DNA of 36,710 nucleotides from Halobacillus sp. A1. Its GTDB lineage: Bacteria > Bacillota > Bacilli > Bacillales > Halobacillaceae. Made by a program: the position numbers and the translations under genes. The notes beneath the pieces are model-generated. The model ran no database searches. It had not been told where the DNA came from and was given only the letters and a program-made list of their open reading frames with translations. The number at the start of each line of letters is the position of its first letter. The first letter of the stretch is position 1. The stretch lies in NCBI RefSeq assembly GCF_024189295.1, contig NZ_JAIZEN010000026.1:1-36710 (forward strand), read 5' to 3'. This document shows positions 27,479-35,084 of this stretch, one piece after another.

Positions 27479-27523
27479 AGAAAAGCGAAAAGAGGCGTGT
27501 AAGCCTGCCTCTCGAAGCTTAAC
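27479..27523 (+). repeat. Family A repeat, minimal remnant (unit A12)
   Basis: About 45 bp keep only the two outer arms (AGAAAAGCG, AGAGGC, GCCTCT, CGAAGCTT); the whole inner part is missing. It looks like an internal deletion at the base of the hairpin. Confidence 0.7.
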
Positions 27524-27526
27524 CTA

Positions 27527-27589
27527 ATTAAAAAAGCTGTCCTGAGGCGATCAGCTGTAGAGCGGTCGCCCAGAGAGAGCTTTTTTAAT
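27527..27589. terminator. Branched, symmetrical terminator upstream of tdk
   Basis: ATTAAAAAAGCT (27527-27538) pairs with AGCTTTTTTAAT (27578-27589), enclosing a second stem GGCGATC/GGTCGCC. The A and T runs make it able to work on both strands. Confidence 0.65.
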
Positions 27590-27618
27590 GATTACGGTAG
27601 ATGTAGAAGGGAGCGACT

Positions 27619-28245
27619 GTGGACGTGTATGTCATGAAGCATAGTGGATGGGTGGAAGTGATTTGTGGAAGTATGTTCAGTGGTAAATCGGAGGAGCTGA
27701 TCCGCCGGGTACGCAGAGCTACATATGGAAATTTATCGGTGCGGGTGTTCAAGCCGCTCATCGATAATCGGTACAAAGAGGATTCCGTCGTATCCCATAA
27801 TGGAGCGTCTGTAATTGCTCGTCCAATGAGCGAGTCCTTAGCGATTCTTCCGGAGGTCGGGGAAGATGTGGACATTGTTGGTATTGATGAGGTGCAGTTT
27901 TTTGATGAGCATATTCTCGAAGTCGTGGAATGTTTAGCAGACCGCGGAATTCGTGTAATTGTCGCTGGTCTTGATACAGATTTCCGCGGCGAGCCTTTTG
28001 GGAAAATGCCGGAGCTTATGGCTTTGAGTGAGAGTGTGACGAAGCTGAATGCGATCTGCCCGATTTGTGGATCTCCAGCCAGCCGCACGCAGCGTTTGAT
28101 TGATGGGAAGCCTGCTTCTTATGATGATCCGATTATTCTTGTCGGAGCGTCTGAATCGTATGAGCCCCGCTGCCGTCACCATCATGAGGTGCCGAATAAG
28201 CCCAGGCAAGCGCAAGTGAAGGCGCACGTCGAAACGTATAAATAA
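27619..28245 (+). CDS. tdk: Thymidine kinase
   Basis: A 208-residue type II thymidine kinase that phosphorylates thymidine with ATP in the salvage pathway. The P-loop GSMFSGKS lies at 17-24, then IDEVQFF (Walker B), [11 protein letters not shown] and the zinc-binding CPICG with the later C in [12 protein letters not shown] at 27619 follows AAGGGAG by five bases. A second GTG at 27625, giving VYVMKHSGW, aligns better with the B. subtilis N-terminus but has longer spacing, so the start is uncertain by two codons. Own terminator. Confidence 0.94.
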   Translation: MDVYVMKHSGWVEVICGSMFSGKSEELIRRVRRATYGNLSVRVFKPLIDNRYKEDSVVSHNGASVIARPMSESLAILPEVGEDVDIVGIDEVQFFDEHILEVVECLADRGIRVIVAGLDTDFRGEPFGKMPELMALSESVTKLNAICPICGSPASRTQRLIDGKPASYDDPIILVGASESYEPRCRHHHEVPNKPRQAQVKAHVETYK

Positions 28246-28251
28246 AAGGGT

Positions 28252-28280
28252 AGCCCGTTCACTTAGTGGACGGGCTTTTT
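28252..28280 (+). terminator. tdk terminator
   Basis: AGCCCGTTCA (28252-28261) pairs with TGGACGGGCT (28267-28276) with one G.U pair, followed by TTTT. Confidence 0.88.
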
Positions 28281-28513
28281 GTAAAACGGACTGGAGGAGA
28301 TGGAGGGATTATTGGCTGGAATAATCTCATTCTCACGGGGCCTCTGATCATGAGACCGCAACTGGCGGTTTTTCCTCCATACTTACGAATAATTACAACA
28401 AATATATCAATAATTCAACCACCAGCCCCATCCCCAGCACGTACGTCCTCCACAGCCGCAAGTCGCAAGCCGCAACATTCAGCGCCAATGTGCTATTCTC
28501 CGTTTTACAAAAA
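28276..28513. repeat. MITE-like segment with 15-bp terminal inverted repeats
   Basis: TTTTTGTAAAACGGA (28276-28290) is the exact reverse complement of TCCGTTTTACAAAAA (28499-28513). The 238-bp segment fills the gap between tdk and the next gene. It has no supported gene: an open frame through it lacks a ribosome binding site. No target duplication is obvious. Part of the left T run doubles as the tdk terminator tail. Confidence 0.4.
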
Positions 28514-28551
28514 ATAAAAAGAGGAAAACTAAACGAAAAAGGAGAATACAT

Positions 28552-28857
28552 ATGAAAGCGTCAAGTACTGCACTTAAAGAAGCAAGACTACTAAAGGAAT
28601 GCTCGGATGCTTATTTATACGCTGTCGAGGTAAGTGAGAAAACGAATAGTGACTGGGCGGTCAAATCTGCTGTCGAGCAATGTCAGGAGTGCGTAGAGGA
28701 AAGTTTGATCATCACAAAGAATAAGAAGATTCATGATTTATGTTTAGAGTATGTCCATTTATGTGAAAATATAAAGAATACCCAATCCACGCGATGGAGG
28801 AATCAAGATGCAGACGAGAAACGCAAATTCGAACCAGTCCAAAGGATGTCAGAATGA
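28552..28857 (+). CDS. Small helical cysteine-containing protein of unknown function
   Basis: 101 residues, ATG with AAAAAGGAG at good spacing. Mostly predicted helix, with five cysteines (17, 44, 47, 64, 71), two of them in a CQEC pair, and no membrane segment. The spacing recalls helical-bundle metal-binding proteins, but it does not match a family I can name. Its last 50 bases overlap the start of the amidinohydrolase-family gene in another frame, so the two are probably translated in a coupled way and may work together. Confidence 0.6.
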   Translation: MKASSTALKEARLLKECSDAYLYAVEVSEKTNSDWAVKSAVEQCQECVEESLIITKNKKIHDLCLEYVHLCENIKNTQSTRWRNQDADEKRKFEPVQRMSE

Positions 28858-29668
28858 ATATTCGACACTTAAGCGAGTACTGGTAAGCAAGCCGGAACAT
28901 ATGGAAATCAAAGAAATCATTAATGAAACACAAAAGCATTTTGCGAATGAAAACATTGACATAGATCGGGCGATGGATCAGCATGTGCAATTCATTGAAG
29001 TGCTGCAAAGCCATGCGATTGATGTGGAATACTTACCGACAAAGCAGAACCTGAATGAACAGGTGTTTACGAGAGATATTGGATTCTGCATTGATGATCA
29101 AATATTTGTGGCGTCTCTTGCCAGTGAAGTGAGGCAGGAAGAGGTTAAGCCATTTGTGGATTACTTAGACGAAAATAATATCTCCTTTACGCGGCTGATG
29201 GGCCCTTCGATTGAAGGAGGCGACGTCATTATTGATAATGACGTCATTTATGTAGGTATAAGCGGGCGGACGACGTTGAGGGCGGCGGAGCACCTTCAGA
29301 AGTCGATGCCTGATCATAGAGTAGTGCCTCTGCAGCTCAGTCAGGAGATTCTTCACCTTGATTGTGCTTTCAATCTTGTTGATGAGAGCACAGCGTTGAT
29401 TTATTCTCCTGCTTTTGAGGAGCAGGATGTCCAAAGACTGAAGCAGACCTACCGCTGTATTGAAGTGGATGACCAGGAACAATTCGAAATGGGGACGAAC
29501 GTCTTATCCATCGGGCAGAGAAAAGTAATCAGCCTCCCTCAGAATAAAAAAGTGAATCAAGCACTCCGTGATGAAGATTTTACAGTGATTGAAGTCGATC
29601 TTTCTGAAATCATCAAATCGGGTGGTTCTTTCCGCTGCTGTACACTGCCGATTTTCCGTAAATCCTGA
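28808..29668 (+). CDS. Amidinotransferase / dimethylarginine dimethylaminohydrolase family protein
   Basis: 286 residues of the pentein (GME) fold. Family landmarks: FTRDIGF (Asp90, guanidinium binding), SIEGGDVI (about 134-141), LHLDCAFN (catalytic His183) and the C-terminal GGSFRCCTLPI with the nucleophilic Cys (277 or 278). Relatives hydrolyse guanidino compounds such as methylarginines or arginine. The exact substrate is not readable; the normal motif has one Cys, here two are adjacent. ATG at 28808 follows GATGGAGG by seven bases, inside the preceding gene. No arginine deiminase pathway genes are nearby. Confidence 0.85.
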   Translation: MQTRNANSNQSKGCQNEYSTLKRVLVSKPEHMEIKEIINETQKHFANENIDIDRAMDQHVQFIEVLQSHAIDVEYLPTKQNLNEQVFTRDIGFCIDDQIFVASLASEVRQEEVKPFVDYLDENNISFTRLMGPSIEGGDVIIDNDVIYVGISGRTTLRAAEHLQKSMPDHRVVPLQLSQEILHLDCAFNLVDESTALIYSPAFEEQDVQRLKQTYRCIEVDDQEQFEMGTNVLSIGQRKVISLPQNKKVNQALRDEDFTVIEVDLSEIIKSGGSFRCCTLPIFRKS

Positions 29669-29681
29669 CGAATGAAGCATA

Positions 29682-29726
29682 ATCACCTCCTTCTCGGTCA
29701 AACTAGAGGAAAAGAGAAGAGGTGAT
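29682..29726 (+). promoter_or_regulatory. Hairpin sequestering the ribosome binding site of the YhcN-like gene
   Basis: ATCACCTCCTTCTC (29682-29695) pairs with GAGAAGAGGTGAT (29714-29726) with one bulged base. The 3' arm is the Shine-Dalgarno sequence of the gene at 29731. The 5' arm is identical to the anti-Shine-Dalgarno end of 16S rRNA (ATCACCTCCTT). No T run follows, so it is not a normal terminator. Confidence 0.55.
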
Positions 29727-29730
29727 GAAC

Positions 29731-30123
29731 GTGTTTCGTTTAACTGTCTTGTTTTTAATCCTATTTACTGCCGCTTGTGCCCCGAATTTAGATGAGTCAC
29801 AGGGTCATACGAACCGACAGGATATTATGAATATGGGACTCGAGGAAAACCCGCAGACCAATCCGACGAACCCGCGGTCGATTGAGCGTGTAGGTGAAAC
29901 GTGGGGTGATAAGCAAATGCGTGATCAGATGCGCGATGCGGCCCATACGGTTCCTGGTGTCCACGTAGAGAGAATCATCATGGACGGCGACCGCGCATGG
30001 GTGACGGTCAGTCTGGCTGGCGATTTGACGGAAGATGAGCAGAAAGCTGTGAAGGAAGAAGTGACGAATCAAATCAAGAATTCCGTCCCTGACTATAATG
30101 TAACGGTCAAATCGAAGTCATAA
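29731..30123 (+). CDS. YhcN/YlaJ family sporulation lipoprotein
   Basis: 130 residues. A lipoprotein signal (MFRLTVLFLILFTAAC, lipidated Cys16) is followed by a small alpha/beta domain (MRDAAHTVPGVHVERIIMDGDRAWVTVSLAGDLTEDEQKAVKEEV) like that of YhcN/YlaJ proteins, which are found in spores or under forespore control. GTG at 29731 is chosen since GAGGTGAT ends four bases before it. Upstream in-frame GTG (29722) and ATG (29725) codons lie inside that site. Likely exported and membrane-anchored. Confidence 0.8.
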   Translation: MFRLTVLFLILFTAACAPNLDESQGHTNRQDIMNMGLEENPQTNPTNPRSIERVGETWGDKQMRDQMRDAAHTVPGVHVERIIMDGDRAWVTVSLAGDLTEDEQKAVKEEVTNQIKNSVPDYNVTVKSKS

Positions 30124-30158
30124 CGGCTCCTTTTTTGCCTGCCGATCCTTAGATGTGG

Positions 30159-30187
30159 TTGTAACCGCCACCTCTCTATAATATAAT
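30159..30187 (+). promoter_or_regulatory. prfA promoter
   Basis: TTGTAA (30159-30164), 17 bp, TATAAT (30182-30187), 31 bases before the prfA start. Confidence 0.7.
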
Positions 30188-30218
30188 TGTACTGTTATGG
30201 AGAAAGAGGTGCATACCA

Positions 30219-31289
30219 TTGATCGAACGTTTACAAACACTTGAAGATCGTTATGATAAATTAAATGAATTACTTAGCGATCCTGAAGTCATTTCGGATA
30301 CAAATAAATTACGTGAATACTCTAAAGAACAAGCTGGTCTTGAAGATACGGTGACCGCTTACGGCGAATATAAAGAGGTAGCTGAACAGCTTGACGATGC
30401 CAAAGCGATGCTGAAAGAAAGCATGGATGACGATATGGTCGACATGGTCAAAGAAGAGATCGATGAGCTTTCAGAACGGAAGACGGAGCTTGAAGAGCGC
30501 TTGAAAATTCTTATGCTTCCTAAAGATCCGAATGATGACAAAAACGTTATCATGGAAATTCGTGGAGCGGCCGGCGGAGATGAAGCCTCCTTATTTGCAG
30601 GCGACCTTTACCGCATGTACGCCCGTTACGCGGAATCGCAAGGCTGGAAGATCGAAGTCATTGAATCAACCGCCAATGAAGTGGGCGGCTACAAGGAAAT
30701 TATTTTTATGGTGAATGGCCCGCGTGCCTACTCCAAAATGAAATTCGAGAACGGTGCTCACCGCGTACAGCGTGTCCCGGAAACCGAATCCGGAGGACGG
30801 ATCCATACGTCGACAGCGACAGTCGCGGTTCTTCCTGAAGCGGAAGAAGTGGAAGTCGAAGTCCATGATAAAGACATTCGTGTCGATACGTTCGCTTCAA
30901 GCGGTCCTGGTGGACAAAGTGTAAACACGACGATGTCTGCCGTCCGCCTGACGCACGTGCCGACCGGAATCGTCGTTTCCTGTCAGGATGAGAAATCCCA
31001 GATCAAGAACAAGGAAAAAGCGATGAAGGTTCTTCGTGCAAGAATTTACGATAAGCATCAGCGTGAAGTGCAAGCCGAGCTTGACGAAACGCGTAAATCG
31101 GCCGTCGGTACAGGTGACCGCTCCGAGCGTATCCGTACGTACAACTTCCCGCAGACCCGTGTCACCGATCACCGCATCGGCCTGACATTGCAGAAGCTGG
31201 ATCAAATTCTACAGGGAAACCTGGATCAGATTTTAGACGCTCTGCTGATCGAAGAACAAACGAAAAAACTAGAGTCTATTGGTGAATAA
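30219..31289 (+). CDS. prfA: Peptide chain release factor 1
   Basis: 356 residues. RF1 reads UAA and UAG and releases the finished protein. The catalytic GGQ (231-233) is in [12 protein letters not shown], the site methylated by PrmC. The codon-recognition region has [18 protein letters not shown], with P-x-T at 187-189. The translation start is a TTG at 30219 with GAGGTG seven to eight bases upstream, giving [12 protein letters not shown]. The next gene is prmC, whose product modifies this protein; the two are one base apart. Confidence 0.96.
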   Translation: MIERLQTLEDRYDKLNELLSDPEVISDTNKLREYSKEQAGLEDTVTAYGEYKEVAEQLDDAKAMLKESMDDDMVDMVKEEIDELSERKTELEERLKILMLPKDPNDDKNVIMEIRGAAGGDEASLFAGDLYRMYARYAESQGWKIEVIESTANEVGGYKEIIFMVNGPRAYSKMKFENGAHRVQRVPETESGGRIHTSTATVAVLPEAEEVEVEVHDKDIRVDTFASSGPGGQSVNTTMSAVRLTHVPTGIVVSCQDEKSQIKNKEKAMKVLRARIYDKHQREVQAELDETRKSAVGTGDRSERIRTYNFPQTRVTDHRIGLTLQKLDQILQGNLDQILDALLIEEQTKKLESIGE

Positions 31290-31290
31290 T

Positions 31291-32130
31291 ATGAACCTGA
31301 CAACGATTGAGGAAGCCCGCCGCTGGGCTTCTCTTTTTTTGAAAAAGCATAACCGGGAGCCGCGCGTAGCCGATCTTTTACTGGAGGATCTGCTGCACAT
31401 GAAATTCTCGATGCTGCTCGCTTATGAACGGGACGCTCTTCCGCAGGATAAAGCCGAGATTTTCATAAAAAAAGTCGAACAGCACGCAGCGACAGGCATA
31501 CCTGTTCAGCACCTCATAGGTGAAGCGGATTTTTACGGACGGACATTTGCGGTCAATTCCGACGTGCTCATTCCCCGTCCTGAAACCGAAGAACTGATTG
31601 AAGGCGTCGTGAAAAGATTGCATCCTGACGATCAAACCATTGCCGATATCGGCACCGGCAGCGGCATCATTGCAATCACGCTGAAACTTGAAACCGGGCG
31701 ACGAACCCTTTCGTCCGACATATCACCGCAAGCGCTGCAAGTTGCGAAATCAAATGCACAAACAAATGGCGCTGACATCGAATGGTTCGAAGGAGACTTC
31801 CTGGAACCGCTCGAGCACGAGCCGATTGACGTCATCGTCTCAAATCCGCCGTACATTGCCCGTCACGAGCAGCTCGACGACACTGTGCAAGATTTTGACC
31901 CGCACCTTGCGCTGTATGCCGACGCCGATGGTCTCGCTGCGTATCAAACGATCATCCAGCAGACCGCAAGCCGTAATCATAAACCGCGCATGATCGCGTT
32001 TGAAATCGGACATGAGCAAGGAGCAGCCGTCAAACAGCTTATCCACACTCATCTCGCAAACTATCACGTCACGATCGAGCAGGACATCAACAAGAAAGAC
32101 CGGATGATTTTTGCAATTCTAGATTCATAG
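31291..32130 (+). CDS. prmC: Release factor glutamine methyltransferase
   Basis: A 279-residue SAM-dependent N5-glutamine methyltransferase acting on the GGQ of RF1 and RF2. The helical N-terminal domain holds VPVQHLIGEADFYGRTF and DVLIPRPETEELIE. The Rossmann domain has the SAM motif DIGTGSGIIAITL, and the catalytic NPPYI binds the target glutamine. The ATG at 31291, one base after the prfA stop, is preferred with GGTGA as site. In-frame TTG and GTG codons upstream lie inside prfA and would give a 283-residue form. Confidence 0.94.
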   Translation: MNLTTIEEARRWASLFLKKHNREPRVADLLLEDLLHMKFSMLLAYERDALPQDKAEIFIKKVEQHAATGIPVQHLIGEADFYGRTFAVNSDVLIPRPETEELIEGVVKRLHPDDQTIADIGTGSGIIAITLKLETGRRTLSSDISPQALQVAKSNAQTNGADIEWFEGDFLEPLEHEPIDVIVSNPPYIARHEQLDDTVQDFDPHLALYADADGLAAYQTIIQQTASRNHKPRMIAFEIGHEQGAAVKQLIHTHLANYHVTIEQDINKKDRMIFAILDS

Positions 32131-32139
32131 GTTTAAAAC

Positions 32140-32184
32140 ATTCCTTCCCTGCCCACAATGGTTATCAACAGGGAGGGAATTTTT
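32140..32184 (+). terminator. Hairpin between prmC and spoIIR that includes the spoIIR ribosome binding site
   Basis: ATTCCTTCCCTG (32140-32151) pairs with CAGGGAGGGAAT (32169-32180) with one G.U pair, followed by TTTT. It works as an intrinsic terminator for prfA-prmC, while its 3' arm is also the GGGAGGG site of spoIIR, so a read-through transcript would have that site buried. Confidence 0.75.
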
Positions 32185-32185
32185 C

Positions 32186-32794
32186 ATGAAAAATGTCATC
32201 ATAATTTTAATGTTATCCACAATAAGCTTGACGACGTTCATGTTCGGAACTACGGAAGAAAAGGCAAACGGGGCGGAATATCAAGTCATTCCTGATGAAG
32301 CGATTCGGCTGAGAATTCTTGCTGATAATAACGATGAACAGGCGCAAGCCTTGAAACGTGAAGTCCGCGACCGCGTCAACGCAGAAATTACGACGTGGGT
32401 GGAATCATTGACATCCATCGAAGCGGCCCGTGCACTTATTCAGGAACGCATGGATGAAATCGACGCCATTGTAGAAGAGACGGTCGAGCAATCCGGACTG
32501 GAACAGAGCTACACAGTGGATTATGATACATCGGTCAAATTCCCGACGAAATTATACGGTACGTACGTTTACCCGGCTGGAGAGTATGAAGCTATTTTGA
32601 TCACGTTAGGAGAAGGGGAGGGCGACAACTGGTGGTGTGTCCTATTCCCGCCGCTATGTTTCCTTGATTTTTCTAACGGAGCGACCGTTTCAGCTGAAGA
32701 AGAGGGAGAGCAGGAGACGGAAGTGAAAGAGGAATCCGAAGAAAAAGAAGTGGAGTTCTTCCTCGTGAAGCTGTTTAACAAGTTGATATCCTAG
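32186..32794 (+). CDS. spoIIR: Stage II sporulation protein R
   Basis: 202 residues, a little shorter than the B. subtilis protein. N-terminal signal (VIIILMLSTISLTTFMFG), then the conserved domain with DEAIRLRILADNNDEQAQALKREVRDRV, the Y-G-x-Y segment KLYGTYVYPAGEYEAILITLGEGEGDNWWCVLFPPLCFLDF, and an acidic variable tail. SpoIIR is made in the forespore under SigF and exported to trigger SpoIIGA cleavage of pro-SigE in the mother cell. ATG with GGGAGGG upstream. I could not fix a SigF promoter in the short gap after prmC. Confidence 0.92.
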   Translation: MKNVIIILMLSTISLTTFMFGTTEEKANGAEYQVIPDEAIRLRILADNNDEQAQALKREVRDRVNAEITTWVESLTSIEAARALIQERMDEIDAIVEETVEQSGLEQSYTVDYDTSVKFPTKLYGTYVYPAGEYEAILITLGEGEGDNWWCVLFPPLCFLDFSNGATVSAEEEGEQETEVKEESEEKEVEFFLVKLFNKLIS

Positions 32795-32802
32795 CATAAT
32801 GA

Positions 32803-32842
32803 GCACCCCGGTTTCATAGAGTAGTAGAAGAAAGGTGGGTGC
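32803..32842 (+). promoter_or_regulatory. Weak hairpin over the ribosome binding site of the next gene
   Basis: GCACCC (32803-32808) can pair with GGGTGC (32837-32842), directly after the AAAGGTGG site of the gene at 32845. Only six pairs, so the support is weaker than for the similar elements at 29682, 32140 and 34421. Confidence 0.35.
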
Positions 32843-32844
32843 CT

Positions 32845-33162
32845 ATGCATATTGAGAAATTGAAGGCTGGAAATGAAAGCTTATATGTCATCAAAAAGGA
32901 AAGCGAAGAAGTGGGAAGATTCATTTTAAGCGAACAAGGAAACGGTGTAAAACAATTGAGGAATCTGAAGGTAGAAGGGAACGTATCGAAAACGGGCATT
33001 CTCTACGTATTCGAACTGATCCAATCCTACTTGAAAGAAGAGAATATTAAAGAAGTACAGGTGAAAAGCCATTCCACAGAACTCGATACACTGCTGGATC
33101 ATCAACAATTCGTATTAAAAGATAAAGAAAAACAATTGTGGACGTATCGAATAAAATGTTGA
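32845..33162 (+). CDS. Small protein of unknown function, possibly a reduced GNAT fold
   Basis: 105 residues from an ATG seven bases after AAAGGTGG (an in-frame GTG at 32839 lies inside that site). Pattern: two beta-like stretches, then SKTGILYVFELIQSYLKEENIKEVQVKSHSTELDTLLDHQQFVL, which resembles the second half of a GNAT acetyltransferase (helix, strand, then the x-Y-x-x-x-G-F-like segment). The N-terminal half is too short for a full GNAT domain and no acetyl-CoA P-loop (Q/R-x-x-G-x-G/A) is evident. It holds the place between spoIIR and ywlC. Function unknown. Confidence 0.6.
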   Translation: MHIEKLKAGNESLYVIKKESEEVGRFILSEQGNGVKQLRNLKVEGNVSKTGILYVFELIQSYLKEENIKEVQVKSHSTELDTLLDHQQFVLKDKEKQLWTYRIKC

Positions 33163-33174
33163 TAACTGGACGAT

Positions 33175-33303
33175 TTATACACATTTTGTGCAAAAGCAGT
33201 GGATAACCTGTGAATAGTCAACAACTTCTTCCTACAATTCGAGTGATCTACCTATGGATATGTGGATAAACCTGTTGATTAGTTGGGGGTAACCTGTGAA
33301 TAA
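33175..33303. promoter_or_regulatory. DnaA-box cluster upstream of ywlC
   Basis: Five DnaA-box-like 9-mers lie in 129 bases: TTATACACA (33175-33183, +), and, read on the minus strand, TTATCCACT (33198-33206), CTATTCACA (33209-33217), the perfect TTATCCACA (33261-33269) and TTATTCACA (33295-33303). A further one-mismatch site lies at 33157-33165. The upstream region of ywlC is a known DnaA target in B. subtilis, so this is probably a conserved DnaA-binding cluster for gene control or DnaA titration. Confidence 0.75.
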
Positions 33304-33378
33304 CGCCTGAATTTGCGAATTTATCGACGATTATTCATAATATATAGAAGAACGTGTTGAATAAAGGAGTATTCAGGC

Positions 33379-34413
33379 ATGACGAATCAAACGAAAATAT
33401 GGAATGTATCCACAACGATAAATGAAGAAACTATACAAGAAGCAGCGGCGTTGTTGAGAGATCAACAGGTCGTTGCTTTTCCTACGGAAACGGTGTACGG
33501 GCTGGCGGCAGATGCTACCCATGAAGCAGCCGTCCAGCGGATTTTCGAAGCGAAGGGTCGTCCGGCTGATAATCCGTTGATTGTCCACGTCGGAAACCGA
33601 GAACAGGTAAAGCAGCTGGTCACAGAGATCCCGGAAGTTGCCCACAGGCTGATGGATGAATTTTGGCCGGGGCCGTTGACACTGATTTTACCGAGTAATC
33701 ATACGGCTTCACAGAACGTAACGGCAGGATTAGACACAGTCGCCGTCCGGATGCCGAGTCACCCGGTAGCCTTACAGATTTTACAAGCGGCGGGTCTGCC
33801 GCTCGCCGCTCCGAGCGCAAACCGCTCGGGACGTCCGAGTCCTACTGAAGCCGATCATGTAAAACAGGATCTCGACGGACGAATCGCGGGCATCGTCGAC
33901 GGCGGTCCGACAGGGGTCGGCGTCGAATCCACCGTCCTCGACTGTACGTCAGAAATCCCGGTCATCCTTCGCCCGGGCGGAGTAACGAAAGAAGATTTGG
34001 AGCGCATCCTTCCGGAAGTGATGGTGGATCCTGCCCTGGCGGATCAAAAGGAACAGCCTAAATCCCCAGGCATGAAATATACCCACTATGCACCTGAATC
34101 GCCTCTATGGCTCATCGAAGGCGACGACGATTTTTTTCAGCAGCAGCTTTTGCATATAAAGGAAGAAAACCCTCGCACAGCTGTTATCGCAAGCAACGAA
34201 CTGGCTGAGAAACTCGATCACGAAGTCATTACGGCCTGCGGTTCTAGAGAGAATCTGCCGGAAATCGCCGTTCAGCTTTACCGTGCCCTCAGGCAGTATA
34301 AGAAAGCGGACATCGACGTCATTCTATGTGAAAGCTTTGAAGAAAAAGGGGTCGGCGCCGCCATTATGAACCGTCTGCAAAAAGCGGCCACCCAGAAAAT
34401 TACTCAGTACTAA
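33379..34413 (+). CDS. ywlC: L-threonylcarbamoyladenylate synthase (Sua5/YwlC type)
   Basis: 344 residues with two domains. The N-terminal YrdC domain (about 15-205) has KxR-like EAKGRPADNPLIVHV, PGPLTLIL, AVRMPSHP and SANRSGRPSPT, and makes threonylcarbamoyl-AMP from threonine, bicarbonate and ATP for the t6A37 modification of tRNAs. The C-terminal Sua5 domain (about 230-340) follows the linker SPGMKYTHYAPESPL, which is typical of the long form. ATG with AAAGGAG upstream. A DnaA-box cluster sits at its promoter. Confidence 0.94.
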   Translation: MTNQTKIWNVSTTINEETIQEAAALLRDQQVVAFPTETVYGLAADATHEAAVQRIFEAKGRPADNPLIVHVGNREQVKQLVTEIPEVAHRLMDEFWPGPLTLILPSNHTASQNVTAGLDTVAVRMPSHPVALQILQAAGLPLAAPSANRSGRPSPTEADHVKQDLDGRIAGIVDGGPTGVGVESTVLDCTSEIPVILRPGGVTKEDLERILPEVMVDPALADQKEQPKSPGMKYTHYAPESPLWLIEGDDDFFQQQLLHIKEENPRTAVIASNELAEKLDHEVITACGSRENLPEIAVQLYRALRQYKKADIDVILCESFEEKGVGAAIMNRLQKAATQKITQY

Positions 34414-34420
34414 TCATATG

Positions 34421-34472
34421 CCCTCCTTCCTGCGCATACGCTACATTAGCATGTCCTAGGAGGGGGCTTTTT
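34421..34472 (+). terminator. Hairpin after ywlC that includes the mntP ribosome binding site
   Basis: CCCTCCT (34421-34427) pairs with AGGAGGG (34458-34464), followed by GGCTTTTT. It can act as ywlC terminator, while its 3' arm is the AGGAGGGGG site of mntP. Confidence 0.5.
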
Positions 34473-34473
34473 C

Positions 34474-35016
34474 GTGGGAATGGAAAATTTAGCGTCAATC
34501 ATATTATTATCGATCGCACTGGGAATGGATGCTTTTTCAGTATCTTTAGGGATGGGGATGCAGTCAGTTCGTTTGAAATTCATCGGGATTGCTGGCCTGC
34601 TCGTTGGTCTGCTACATATGGTCATGCCCGGACTCGGAATGCTTCTCGGAAAATGGCTGTTTGCGAATGTTGTCGAATGGGCGTCATTAGCCGGCGGTCT
34701 GCTTTTGCTGACGATGGGGGTTTATACGGTGCTGGCATCGTTTACGGAGAAGAAGTCTCCGGTCCATACGATTACCGGATTTGGTATGTGGATTTTTGCG
34801 TTCAGTGTCAGTATTGATAGTTTTCCAATCGGATTCAGTCTGGGCTTAAATAATATAAGCGCATATTTTGCGATGATATCGTTCGGAATGATGAGCACAC
34901 TGCTCACATGGCTCGGATTTCTAGTAGGAAAAAGAGTGACAAGCTACGTCGGTGCTTACAGTGAGATTTTCGGAGGGAGTATTTTATGCGCCCTCGGACT
35001 TTATACAATATTCTAA
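34474..35016 (+). CDS. mntP: Manganese efflux pump MntP (YwlD)
   Basis: 180 residues with six predicted transmembrane helices in two homologous halves. The family Asp residues in helix 1 (LGMDAFSVSLGMG) and in the fourth helix (FSVSIDSFPIGFSLG) are present, as in MntP, which exports Mn2+ and protects against manganese excess. GTG start at 34474, seven bases after AGGAGGGGG; an ATG at 34480 is further from the site. Gene order ywlC-ywlD-ywlE is as in B. subtilis. The gap upstream is too short for a yybP-ykoY manganese riboswitch. Confidence 0.9.
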   Translation: MGMENLASIILLSIALGMDAFSVSLGMGMQSVRLKFIGIAGLLVGLLHMVMPGLGMLLGKWLFANVVEWASLAGGLLLLTMGVYTVLASFTEKKSPVHTITGFGMWIFAFSVSIDSFPIGFSLGLNNISAYFAMISFGMMSTLLTWLGFLVGKRVTSYVGAYSEIFGGSILCALGLYTIF

Positions 35017-35084
35017 TATATTTTTTGTGTGAGATACGTGTGTTAAAATAGAAGTAGAAAGAGTTGAGAAGGGAAGGATAAGCT

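Noticed and set aside
28266-28517. An 83-residue frame inside the 15-bp inverted-repeat segment.
   Set aside because: It starts within the tdk terminator hairpin, has no ribosome binding site and shows low-complexity, non-protein-like composition.
30169-30211. CACCTCT (30169-30175) pairing with AGAGGTG (30205-30211), the prfA ribosome binding site, as in the neighbouring genes.
   Set aside because: The first arm lies between the -35 and -10 of the prfA promoter and would not be transcribed from it, so no RNA hairpin can form from that promoter.
34414-34473. A yybP-ykoY manganese riboswitch upstream of mntP.
   Set aside because: The gap is only 60 bases and holds just the terminator-like hairpin; there is no room for the riboswitch fold.
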